Shown here: positions 1-6,885 of the stretch, in pieces
Layout of the letters: every line of letters begins with the position of its first letter
How positions within the stretch are numbered: position 1 is the stretch's first letter
Assembly (NCBI GenBank): GCA_022795575.1
Contig: JAAWGY010000041.1
Coordinates: forward strand, 1 to 11,975
DNA length: 11,975 nucleotides
From: Angelakisella sp.
GTDB taxonomy: Bacteria; Bacillota; Clostridia; Oscillospirales; Ruminococcaceae
Direction: 5' to 3'
Program-made: the position numbers and the translations under genes
The notes under the pieces: model-generated
Told to the model about the DNA's origin: nothing
Seen by the model: only the letters and a program-made list of their open reading frames with translations
Databases searched by the model: none

Positions 1-11
1 GTTCCCCCGTG

Positions 12-65
12 AGGCGCAGCGGAGCCGAAGGCTCCCCGGACCTTCCGCAGAAGGTCCCTGCGCCT
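12..65 (-). other. Branched stem-loop structure (variable part of the left terminal repeat)
   Basis: AGGCGCAG at 12-19 is perfectly complementary to CTGCGCCT at 58-65. The closing stem encloses two further hairpins: GGAGCC/GGCTCC at 21-26 and 30-35 with a three-base loop, and GGACCTT/AAGGTCC at 38-44 and 51-57 with a six-base loop. Together they can form a three-way junction almost without unpaired bases. It directly adjoins the repeated core at 67-131. The strand given is that of a transcript reading out of cheB. The fold is read from base complementarity; a function as RNA is inference. Confidence 0.6.
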
Positions 66-66
66 T

Positions 67-131
67 CAGGGCCTGCGCGGCCCTGGACCTGCGGCCGGGT
101 AGCCCCGGCGGGCACAACCTGTGGGACAGGC
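67..131 (-). repeat. 65-base structured intergenic repeat, left copy
   Basis: This stretch is the exact reverse complement of 11878-11942. It contains three hairpins in a row: CAGGGCC/GGCCCTG (67-73 with 79-85), GCCGGG/CCCGGC (94-99 with 104-109) and CCTGT/ACAGG (118-122 with 126-130). It begins 26 bases downstream of the cheB stop codon and has the same orientation relative to cheB as the right copy has to its upstream gene. There is no T-run typical of an intrinsic terminator. A role as 3' end element, transcript stabiliser or REP-like repeat is possible but unproven. Confidence 0.9.
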
Positions 132-157
132 GGTCTTGCTAATCCGTCCCGGCTGCG

Positions 158-1270
158 CTACAGCGGCTTTCTGGTATTTAGATAGCGGATAATTTCTCCG
201 CCAATCTCCCCCAACGGCAGCTGCTTCTGCACCCCGCCATTGTTAAAGGCTACCATGGGCATCCCGTATACCACACAGCTCTCCTTATCCTGCCCAACCG
301 TGTAAGCCCCCGCCCGGCGCATCCGCAGCAGATTGGCCGCGCCATCCGCCCCCATCCCGGTCAGGATAATCCCCATTGCGTTCGCCCCGGCAACCATCGC
401 CACCGATTCAAACAATACGTCTACCGAAGGACAGTGCCCGCTCACCTTGGGCCCCGGCTCGCTGCGGACATAATACCCCTTGGCGTCCTTGGCCAGCCGC
501 AGGTGGTGCTCCCCCGCCCCAATGATGATCTTCCCCCGCTCTACCCGGTCCCCCGGCGCAGCCTCCTTCACCGACATCTTGCAGATGCGGTCCAGCCGCT
601 GTGCGTACATATTGGTAAATACCGGCGGCATATGCTGGACGATCACAATCCCCGGCGTGTTGGCCGGCAGATCCTGTACCACCGCCAAAATGGCCTCGGT
701 CCCCCCCGTAGAAGCCCCAATGGCTATGATGGGCGGGTCCTTCTCCACCCGGGTAAGCACCAGCGCAGGCCCGGATGCAGCCGCAACCGGTGCCGCCGCC
801 GTGCCGGCAGCCCCCCCCGCGGCAGGCGCCGCAGCCGGTGCCGCCGCCCGGGGCTTGCCCACCTTGGCCGATGCTGCAATGCGGATCTTCACCGAAAGCT
901 CGGTGACAAACCGCTTCATCCCGTCCGGCCCCTTGATCTCCGGCTTGCGGATAAACTCCACCGCCCCGGCGCTGAGGGCATCCAGCACCCGGATAGGGGC
1001 GGAGCTGACCACCACCACCGGCACCGGGTGTACCGGCATCAGCTTTTTCAGGAAGTCAATGCCGTTTAGCTTGGGCATCTCTACATCCAGTGTCACCACG
1101 TCCGGCTTCAGCCGCTGGATCTTCTCCATGGCGTCCATGGCGTCTACCGCCATCCCCACCACCTCGATGCGCTGGTCCCCCGCAAGGGCGCCGGAAAGCG
1201 CCTGCCGGAAGAAGACCGAGTCGTCCACGATCAGGAGCTTGATGGTCTGGTTAAAAGAGGTAAGAGCCAT
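158..1270 (-). CDS. cheB: Chemotaxis response regulator protein-glutamate methylesterase/deamidase CheB
   Basis: CheB removes methyl groups from, and deamidates glutamines in, the cytoplasmic domain of chemoreceptors, and is activated when CheA phosphorylates its receiver domain. The 370-residue protein has an N-terminal receiver domain (about 11-130) with the acidic pair D16/D17, phospho-acceptor D62 in TLDVEMP and K109. An Ala/Pro-rich linker follows (about 139-168), then the esterase domain (about 178-366). The catalytic triad is visible: S187 in GASTGG, H213 in VQHMPP and D309 in TGMGADG. Length is normal for the family. I chose the ATG at 1270 because the receiver domain begins there and a GAAGGGA ribosome site lies about 12 bases upstream, 7 bases after the cheR stop. 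The open frame continues upstream to 1426, but only through cheR sequence. It is the last gene of the cheA-cheW-cheR-cheB operon. Confidence 0.98.
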   Translation of the reverse strand: MALTSFNQTIKLLIVDDSVFFRQALSGALAGDQRIEVVGMAVDAMDAMEKIQRLKPDVVTLDVEMPKLNGIDFLKKLMPVHPVPVVVVSSAPIRVLDALSAGAVEFIRKPEIKGPDGMKRFVTELSVKIRIAASAKVGKPRAAAPAAAPAAGGAAGTAAAPVAAASGPALVLTRVEKDPPIIAIGASTGGTEAILAVVQDLPANTPGIVIVQHMPPVFTNMYAQRLDRICKMSVKEAAPGDRVERGKIIIGAGEHHLRLAKDAKGYYVRSEPGPKVSGHCPSVDVLFESVAMVAGANAMGIILTGMGADGAANLLRMRRAGAYTVGQDKESCVVYGMPMVAFNNGGVQKQLPLGEIGGEIIRYLNTRKPL

Positions 1271-1277
1271 GCTGGGA

Positions 1278-2117
1278 TCATTCCCTTCTCTGATAGATTG
1301 CTGGTTGGACGTATTGGTACCGGGTGTTGTTGCCGATGCTCTCCGAGTGGCCGATGAAGAAGTACCCCCCTGGGGAGGTCCAGTCGTAAAATTTGTTGAT
1401 GATGCTGTCCTTGGTGGGGCCGTCAAAGTAGATCATTACGTTGCGGCAGCAGATCAGGTCAAAGGGCCGCTTAAAGTGGAAGGGCTCCATCAGGTTCCCC
1501 GGCCGGAAGATCACCTCCCGCCGCATCCGTTCGCAGATCTGGAAGTTGCCGTCCGGCAGGGTGTCGATGTATTTTGTCCGCCAGCTGGGGGGCAGCCCGT
1601 TGAGCTCCGCCTCGGAGTAGATGCCGCTGCGGGCCTTGGTCAGCACCCGCATCGAAATGTCGGTGGCCAGAATGGTGGTGTCCCACTTCCCCTTGCGGGG
1701 GCCAAAGTACTGGTCAATCACCATGGCCAGGTTGTACGCCTCCTGCCCGGAGGAACAGCCGGCGCTCCAGATGCGGAACTCGTTGTTGCGGCGGGTCTTT
1801 TCAAAGTAAGGCAGCACCACCTTGGAGAGGTAGTCAAAATGCTCCTGCTCCCGCATAAAGAAGGAGAGGTTGGTGGTCAGCTTGTTGAGCATGGTGGTCA
1901 TCTCGGTGCCCGACTGGTCCTTGCGCACCAGGTCCAGGTACTGCTGGAAGCTGGTGATCCCCCGCTGGTGCAGCTCGTGGGAAAGCCGGCTCTCGATGAG
2001 CACCCGCTTTTTGGTCAGGTCGATGCCGTATTTGCTCTTGACAAAGGTGGTAAGCTCGGTAAACTCCTGGTCGGTCATCCGCACCATGCGGTCTTGGGCA
2101 TTGTTTTGTGGTTTCAC
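1278..2117 (-). CDS. cheR: Chemotaxis protein-glutamate O-methyltransferase CheR
   Basis: CheR transfers methyl groups from S-adenosylmethionine to glutamates of chemoreceptors, opposing CheB. The predicted 279-residue protein has the N-terminal helical CheR domain (about 12-85, ending in TTNLSFFMREQEHF) and a Rossmann-type methyltransferase domain. In the latter I see the SAM-binding loop SAGCSSGQEAY (118-128), the ATDIS acidic segment (151-155) and CRNVMIYF (224-231). It starts at GTG 2117, because an AAGGAG lies about 11 bases upstream in the transcript. An upstream ATG at 2189 has no such site and would add 24 unconserved residues. Internal ATGs at codons 11 and 14 are alternatives. It is separated from cheW by 177 bases, much more than the other spacings in this operon, and from cheB by 7 bases. 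Confidence 0.97.
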   Translation of the reverse strand: MKPQNNAQDRMVRMTDQEFTELTTFVKSKYGIDLTKKRVLIESRLSHELHQRGITSFQQYLDLVRKDQSGTEMTTMLNKLTTNLSFFMREQEHFDYLSKVVLPYFEKTRRNNEFRIWSAGCSSGQEAYNLAMVIDQYFGPRKGKWDTTILATDISMRVLTKARSGIYSEAELNGLPPSWRTKYIDTLPDGNFQICERMRREVIFRPGNLMEPFHFKRPFDLICCRNVMIYFDGPTKDSIINKFYDWTSPGGYFFIGHSESIGNNTRYQYVQPAIYQRRE

Positions 2118-2177
2118 GGTAAGGATCGCTCCTTCTCTTTGGTTGGTCTTGCAGCTGGCGCAAAAAGGCCCCCGGAA

Positions 2178-2203
2178 GGGCTTGGGCATACATCCCCAAG
2201 CCC
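2178..2203 (-). promoter_or_regulatory. Stem-loop in the cheW-cheR spacer
   Basis: GGGCTTGGG (2178-2186) and CCCAAGCCC (2195-2203) form a perfect 9-base-pair stem with an eight-base loop. On the minus strand (che transcript) the stem is followed about 11 bases later by CCTTTTTG, so a weak attenuator or processing site is possible. It lies in the unusually long gap upstream of the cheR ribosome site. The pairing is seen directly; the function is inference. Confidence 0.45.
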
Positions 2204-2294
2204 CCCAGCAGCCCCCTCGCGCTTTCTGGGAAAAGCCGTTCCCCGCCGGTGCCCCGGAGGGGGTGATTGCCTTTTTGTTCCCCGCGGACAGGAA

Positions 2295-2780
2295 TCAGTA
2301 GGGCCGCAGGTCGCTTTGGAAGAACTTGTCGCAGTCGATGTTCAGCACCACCTTGCCCCCTACGTTGGCAATGGAGGAAAGGTAGCGGTCCCCGGTGCGG
2401 GCGGAGGATTCCGGCGGCGGGTTGCGGATGGCGTCGTCCATCGATACCACGTCCGCCACCATGTCCACAATCAGCCCCACCTGCATCTCCGAGATGTTCA
2501 CCATGATGATGCAGGTCTTGTCGTCGTAGGCCCGCTCCTCCTGGCCGAACTTGAGCCGTACGTCGATGATGGGCGCCACCTTGCCCCGGAGGTTGATGAT
2601 GCCCTTGAAGTAGCCGGGCAGCCCCGGGATGCGGGTGATGGGCTGGACGCCGATGATCTCCGAGATGTACAGCAGCTCGATGCCGTAATAGGTGTCATCG
2701 ATGAGGAAGGTGAGGAAGCGGCCCCGCAGGTCCTCCAGGCCGTCCTCGGTTTTTACCTGGATACTGGTTTCGGTGCTCAT
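2295..2780 (-). CDS. cheW: Chemotaxis coupling protein CheW
   Basis: CheW links chemoreceptors to the kinase CheA at the membrane-proximal signalling array. The 161-residue protein is one CheW domain (about 18-155). It contains the typical ITRIPGLPGYFKGIINLRG segment (residues 48-66) with the conserved NLRG at 63-66, followed by VAPIIDVRLKFG and the VGLIVDMVADVV strand-helix region. Length is usual for the family. The ATG at 2780 has an AAAGGGGG ribosome site about 9 bases upstream, and the gene starts 21 bases after the cheA stop, consistent with co-transcription. The C-terminal end is intact, with a stop at 2295-2297. Confidence 0.97.
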   Translation of the reverse strand: MSTETSIQVKTEDGLEDLRGRFLTFLIDDTYYGIELLYISEIIGVQPITRIPGLPGYFKGIINLRGKVAPIIDVRLKFGQEERAYDDKTCIIMVNISEMQVGLIVDMVADVVSMDDAIRNPPPESSARTGDRYLSSIANVGGKVVLNIDCDKFFQSDLRPY

Positions 2781-2801
2781 GGGTAAAACCCCCTTTATTG
2801 G

Positions 2802-4874
2802 TCAGTGGTAGGAATTAAGCAGGTTGTTGGCGTCAAGGATCAGGCTGATGCTGCCGTCCCCCAGGATGGTGCAGCCCGAGATGCCCATCTGCTTGATCTC
2901 ATACTTGGCAAGGAACTTGGGGAAGGGCTTTACCACCACCTGCTGCTCCCCTAAGAGCTCGTCGGCAAAGATGCAGGCAACCTTGTCGCTGTTTTCAATC
3001 TGCATGATGATCCCCTCGTGGAGGTCCGTTACCTCTGTGGGGATGCCAAAGAGCTGGTGCAGCCGGATCAGGGGGTAGCACTGGCCCCGCAGCATGATCA
3101 TCTCGGTGCCGTCGGTATCGGTGATGACCTGGTGCTCCTCCGACAGCTTAAAGGACTGCTTGATGGAGGTGATGGCCAGGGTAAAGACCGAATCGCCCAC
3201 CGCAAGCTCCATCCCGTCCACAATGGCCAGCGTCAGGGGGATCTTGATGGTAAAGGTGGTGCCCTCCCCCTTCTTGCTGTCGATGGAAAGGCTGCCGCCT
3301 ACCTTTTCCAGGTTCTGGCGGACAACGTCCATCCCCACCCCTCTGCCGGAAAACTCGGTGACCTCCTTGTTGGTGGAAAAGCCGGGGAGCATGATGAAGC
3401 CGTAGATCTCCTTGTCGGTGTACTCGCTTTCCGGCTTGGTCAAAAGGCCGTTCTCCCGGGCCTTCTTCATCAGGATGCCGGTATCCAGCCCCTGGCCGTC
3501 GTCCGAGATGGTGATGACGATCTCCCCGCCGATGTTCTTGGCAGCCAGGGTGATGCGGCCCTTGGCCGGCTTGCCCTTGGCCAGCCGCTCCTCCGGCTGC
3601 TCGATGCCGTGGTCCATGGAGTTGCGGATCATGTGCATAAAGGGATCGCCGATGGCCTCGTTGATGGTCTTGTCCACCTCGGTGTCGCCGCCCTCGGTGA
3701 TAAAGTCCACGTCTTTTTCCAGCTTTTTGCACATATCCCGCACAATGCGGTTCATCCGCTGGAACACCCCGGAAAGGGGCACCATCCGGATGGACATCAC
3801 CACGTCCTGGAGCTCGTCGGTGAGCTTGCGCAGCTCCCGGGCCGCCTTGTGGAAGCCGTCTAACTTGAGGCCCCGCAGCTCCGGGCTCCCCACCACCATC
3901 GATTCGGAGGTGACAAGCTCCCCCACCAGGTCCATCAGCTGGTCCAGCTTGGACTGGTTGACGCTCACCAGGCTTTGCTTCACCTTGCCGGCGCCCCCCG
4001 CGGGGGCCGCCGCCGCGGGGGCGGGGGCGGAGGACTTGGCCGGAGGGGCGGAGGGCGCCGTCCCCGCCGCGGGGGCGGCAGGCTGCACCGCGCCGCCGGC
4101 CTCGGGGGCAGCGGCAGGCTGGTCCGGCTCGATGATCTCGTAGGTCTTGATGTTTACCGCGCTTTCGATGGCGTGGAGGACATCCTCCACCGAATCGGCG
4201 GGCTTAAAGTCCAGGATAAAGCCGTTTTTGATGATCTCGGAGCAGAGGGAGGCGTCTCCCTCCGGGTTGGCGGGGATGGTATCCAGGCGCAGGCAGAGGT
4301 CCTTTAGCTGGGAGACCAGCATAAAGGCCCGGATGTTCTCCATCTGGCAGCCATCCTCAAAGAAGACCCGCACCCGCACCATGCCGGGCTCCCCGGCGGG
4401 GGCGGCAGGGGCGGGGGCCGGCGCAGCCTCGGCGGCAGCGGCGGCGGGGGCCGGGGCGGCCTCCCCCTTCATCACGGCGGCAAGGCGCTTCAGCTCCCCA
4501 ATCATGCCGCTGGGGTCCTTGTTGGCCTCCCCGCTGTTCTGCACCGATTCAATCTCGGTCTTGAGAAAGTCGGAGGCCTGAAAGACCAGGTCAAAGAGGG
4601 TTTCGTTGACGTTGGCCATCCGGGCGGGCTCCTCCCGGATGATAAAGAAGACGTCCTCCACCGCGTGGGCCAGGGTGGAGATTCCGGTAAACTCCATCAT
4701 CGCCGAAGAGCCCTTGATGGTGTGCATGGTCCGGAAAATTTCGTTGATGTTGTCCTCGCTGAAGCTTTTGGACTTTTCCGCCTCCAAAAGGATCTCGTCC
4801 AGCTGCTCCAGCAGGGTGGTGCTCTCATAAATAAAGACTTCCAACATCGGTTCCATACTGGGATCAATAGCCAT
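2802..4874 (-). CDS. cheA: Chemotaxis sensor histidine kinase CheA
   Basis: CheA autophosphorylates on histidine in response to receptors and passes the phosphate to CheY and CheB. All five domains are present in 690 residues. P1 (about 1-115) carries the phosphorylation site H51 in FRTMHTIKGSS. A P2-like response-regulator docking domain spans about 164-250 and is flanked by Ala/Pro-rich linkers (about 138-163 and 252-296). P3, the dimerisation helices, lies at about 300-370. P4, the ATPase domain, has the N box HMIRNSMDHGIE (414-425), the G1 motif DDGQG (458-462) and G2 GRGVGMDVV (510-518). P5 is the CheW-like regulatory domain (about 546-688). Nothing essential appears to be missing. The ATG at 4874 has AGGTGA 6 bases upstream. 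It is the first gene of the che operon and is transcribed divergently from the plus-strand cluster. Confidence 0.98.
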   Translation of the reverse strand: MAIDPSMEPMLEVFIYESTTLLEQLDEILLEAEKSKSFSEDNINEIFRTMHTIKGSSAMMEFTGISTLAHAVEDVFFIIREEPARMANVNETLFDLVFQASDFLKTEIESVQNSGEANKDPSGMIGELKRLAAVMKGEAAPAPAAAAAEAAPAPAPAAPAGEPGMVRVRVFFEDGCQMENIRAFMLVSQLKDLCLRLDTIPANPEGDASLCSEIIKNGFILDFKPADSVEDVLHAIESAVNIKTYEIIEPDQPAAAPEAGGAVQPAAPAAGTAPSAPPAKSSAPAPAAAAPAGGAGKVKQSLVSVNQSKLDQLMDLVGELVTSESMVVGSPELRGLKLDGFHKAARELRKLTDELQDVVMSIRMVPLSGVFQRMNRIVRDMCKKLEKDVDFITEGGDTEVDKTINEAIGDPFMHMIRNSMDHGIEQPEERLAKGKPAKGRITLAAKNIGGEIVITISDDGQGLDTGILMKKARENGLLTKPESEYTDKEIYGFIMLPGFSTNKEVTEFSGRGVGMDVVRQNLEKVGGSLSIDSKKGEGTTFTIKIPLTLAIVDGMELAVGDSVFTLAITSIKQSFKLSEEHQVITDTDGTEMIMLRGQCYPLIRLHQLFGIPTEVTDLHEGIIMQIENSDKVACIFADELLGEQQVVVKPFPKFLAKYEIKQMGISGCTILGDGSISLILDANNLLNSYH

Positions 4875-4903
4875 TGCGCTTCACCTACAATTCCATCAGA
4901 CTT

Positions 4904-4973
4904 GGAAGCCTAAGGGGGCTTCCCCCGCTGTTCCGCAAAGGGGCACCGCTGCCCTGTGGGGTGCACACGGAAC
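4904..4973 (-). promoter_or_regulatory. Two stem-loops upstream of cheA
   Basis: GGAAGCC/GGCTTCC (4904-4910 with 4917-4923) forms a compact hairpin about 18 bases upstream of the cheA ribosome site. A second, larger one pairs GTTCCG/CGGAAC (4930-4935 with 4968-4973) and GCACC/GGTGC (4943-4947 with 4960-4964). Depending on the start point they would lie in the cheA leader RNA or overlap the promoter. No known riboswitch or leader peptide is recognised. Confidence 0.4.
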
Positions 4974-5085
4974 GCATTATAAGGCTTTATAGATGATATT
5001 CGGCCGCTTCTCCAAAAACCCAACCAAAACTATTGTGTTATTTCGGTTTTGTACGATAATTATTATATGGAGAATTACCGATGCC
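4973..5085. promoter_or_regulatory. AT-rich divergent promoter region between the two operons
   Basis: This is the most AT-rich stretch of an otherwise GC-rich window, between two divergent operons. On the minus strand a perfect TATAAT lies at 4976-4981 but has no good -35 box at standard spacing. On the plus strand TTGTGT (5033-5038) and GATAAT (5055-5060) are 16 bases apart and resemble a sigma-A promoter; TATTAT at 5061-5066 is another possible -10. ACCGATGC at 5077-5084 vaguely resembles the flagellar sigma-D -10 element but lacks a convincing TAAA partner. Start sites are inferred. Confidence 0.4.
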
Positions 5086-5152
5086 GGCAGGAGCGCCCTG
5101 GCGGCGGATTCTATATGGATAGACACGATGGATGGGAGGGGAAGGGGCGCCT

Positions 5153-6583
5153 TTGACTGCGCCCGGCGATGCTATGGCGGATATATTACGGGTAACGACC
5201 CCTCTGATCAACAAAAGCCAATCGGTGGAGACCAAGCCCAACGTGGAGATCTCCACCCAATTCCCGGTCCAGGACCCAACCCGGGTGCCCCGGCCCGGGG
5301 CGCAGTCGGAGCTTTTGCAGCAGAACAACGGGATGATCCAGCAGGAGGACACCTCGGCGCTGCTCCTCAACCTCCTCAAGGACCCCTCGGTGACGGTAAA
5401 CTTCCTCAAGAGCATCTCCTCCATGGAGGCGGTCATCAAGCTGCTGCCGGTAAACAACAGCCCCTTTACCAAGGAGATCGAGCAGATGTTTGGGGAGCTG
5501 CTGGTGCCGGCGGACCAGATCGCCGCCGAGATGGGGCGGCAGGAGGAGGGCTCCACCTACTTTAAGGGGGAGATCTTCGAGCTGCTGCGGGAGGTGGTCC
5601 GGCAGAGCCCGGAGCCCGGGGGGGAGCTCCAGGGGGCGGTGGTCTCCTTCCTGAAGGCCCTTACCCTCTTCCACACCCGGCGGGAGGCCCTGGGCTCGGT
5701 GGCCAACAGCCTCCAGTACCTGGCGGATACCCTCTCCTCCAGCAAAACCCTGGCCGGCAGGCTGGAGGAGCTGGCCAATTCCTACCGCCAGGAGGACGCC
5801 CCGGAGCGGTTCCCCACCCTGCGGCAGGAGACGCTGAGCCTCTTAAAGGAGGTGGAGGAGAGCATCCTCTTTTCGGATAAAACCGAAAAGGTGGTGCGGA
5901 TGGCCATCTACAACCTTTCCCGCTACAACGACAACGCCACCTTTTTGCAGGAATCGGTATCCCGGATGATGCTGCAGCTGCGGGGAGACAAGGCCCGGGA
6001 GGGCTTTTTGACGGCGCTGGAGCAGCTGCTCCAGGCGGAAAAGGCCCCCCAGGAGAAGCGCCCCACCGCCCTGGCCATCCTCAGCCGCATTCTGGAGCGG
6101 CAGATGGCCAACGAGGACCTGATGGCCCTGAACGCCGAGAAGATGGAGAAGATTATCCACAGCCTCCTCTCCTCCCCCTGCAACTTTACCCCCCTGCTCC
6201 ACTATGTGCTGCCGGTGCAGTACGAGGATATCCAGTCCTTTGCCGAGATCTGGATCAACCCCAACGGCGGGGAGGACGACCGGGACCGGCCGGACGACGG
6301 CAGCCGGGTGATCCATATGCTGCTGGCCTTTGACGTGGAGAGCATCGGGCGGTTTGAGCTGGAGCTGTTTGTGCGGGAAAAGGTCATCGACTTCGCCCTC
6401 TACTGCCCGCCGGCTTATACTAAGGTGTACAGCGAGATCCGAGACAATCTGCGCAGCTGCGCGGGACAGACGGGGTACCGCTTCGGGGAGATCCGGGTGG
6501 ACCGGCTGGACCGCCCCCGGTCGCTGATGGACGTCTTCAAATCGCTGCCATACAAAAGGACGGGTGTTGATGTCAAGATCTAA
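5153..6583 (+). CDS. Protein with FliK-like C-terminal region (hook-length/export-switch type, YlqG-like position)
   Basis: I do not recognise the N-terminal two thirds: mostly hydrophilic, predicted helical, no signal peptide or membrane segment. The C-terminal part (about residues 385-460 of 476) reads like the FliK C-terminal domain: short strands such as HMLLAFDVESIGRFELELFV, a helix ending in DNLRSCAGQTGY, then a strand FGEIRVDRL. In FliK this region contacts the FlhB cytoplasmic domain to end hook export. The next gene, overlapping by 14 bases, encodes just that FlhB domain, which supports the reading; the arrangement resembles ylqG-ylqH of Bacillus subtilis. The start is uncertain: TTG 5153 has GGGAGGGG 11 bases upstream, whereas ATG 5132 and ATG 5174 (MADILRVTT) lack a clear site. 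Function as a flagellar switch partner is inference. Confidence 0.6.
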   Translation: MTAPGDAMADILRVTTPLINKSQSVETKPNVEISTQFPVQDPTRVPRPGAQSELLQQNNGMIQQEDTSALLLNLLKDPSVTVNFLKSISSMEAVIKLLPVNNSPFTKEIEQMFGELLVPADQIAAEMGRQEEGSTYFKGEIFELLREVVRQSPEPGGELQGAVVSFLKALTLFHTRREALGSVANSLQYLADTLSSSKTLAGRLEELANSYRQEDAPERFPTLRQETLSLLKEVEESILFSDKTEKVVRMAIYNLSRYNDNATFLQESVSRMMLQLRGDKAREGFLTALEQLLQAEKAPQEKRPTALAILSRILERQMANEDLMALNAEKMEKIIHSLLSSPCNFTPLLHYVLPVQYEDIQSFAEIWINPNGGEDDRDRPDDGSRVIHMLLAFDVESIGRFELELFVREKVIDFALYCPPAYTKVYSEIRDNLRSCAGQTGYRFGEIRVDRLDRPRSLMDVFKSLPYKRTGVDVKI

Positions 6584-6872
6584 GAAGAGCAAGGCGGTGG
6601 CCCTGCGATATAATGTAACAGAGGACCTGGCCCCTATCGTCATCGCCTCGGGCTACGGGGAGGTGGCGGAGCGGATCATCGGCATCGCCGAAAAGCGGGG
6701 CATCCCGGTCTTCCGGGACGACAGCGCGGTGTCGCTGCTCTGTATGCTGGAGGTGGGCAGCAACATCCCCCCGGAGCTCTACGAGGTGGTGGCGGCCATC
6801 TACTGCCAGCTGCTGCGGACCTCCTACCGGCTGAAAAACGGCCACAACCCGGAGGACAAGGAGCCATCCTGA
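6570..6872 (+). CDS. FhlB: stand-alone FlhB C-terminal domain protein (YlqH-like)
   Basis: The 100-residue protein aligns by eye with the part of FlhB/YscU cytoplasmic domains that follows the self-cleavage site. It has AVALRYN (9-15), APIVIASGYGEVAERI, KRGIPVFRDDSAV and the IPPELYEVVAAIY segment (66-78). It has no membrane helices and begins just after where NPTH would stand, so it corresponds to the processed C-terminal fragment of FlhB. Such proteins (for example B. subtilis YlqH) are thought to substitute for or modulate this fragment in flagellar export. ATG 6570 is chosen over the in-frame GTG 6564 and TTG 6567 because AAAGGA lies 9 bases upstream. The start is inside the preceding gene (14-base overlap), so translation is probably coupled. 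Confidence 0.85.
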   Translation: MSRSKKSKAVALRYNVTEDLAPIVIASGYGEVAERIIGIAEKRGIPVFRDDSAVSLLCMLEVGSNIPPELYEVVAAIYCQLLRTSYRLKNGHNPEDKEPS

Positions 6873-6885
6873 CCCCCCAGCAAAG

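Noticed and set aside
1271..1426. N-terminal extension of CheB to an upstream ATG
   Set aside because: The extra 52 codons lie inside cheR in another frame, read as Ser/Thr-rich filler and precede the normal start of the receiver domain.
480..2786. A 768-codon open frame on the plus strand across cheB, cheR and cheW
   Set aside because: It is antisense to three certain chemotaxis genes and follows from the high GC at third codon positions. Its translation is low-complexity, rich in His, Gly and Val, with no domain.
5077..5084. Flagellar sigma-D (sigma-28) promoter
   Set aside because: ACCGATGC only partly matches GCCGATAT, and there is no TAAA 15 to 16 bases upstream.
5843..6643. A 266-codon minus-strand open frame opposite the FliK-like gene
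   Set aside because: No motif and shadow-like composition. The plus-strand frame has helical protein-like composition and couples to the FhlB gene.
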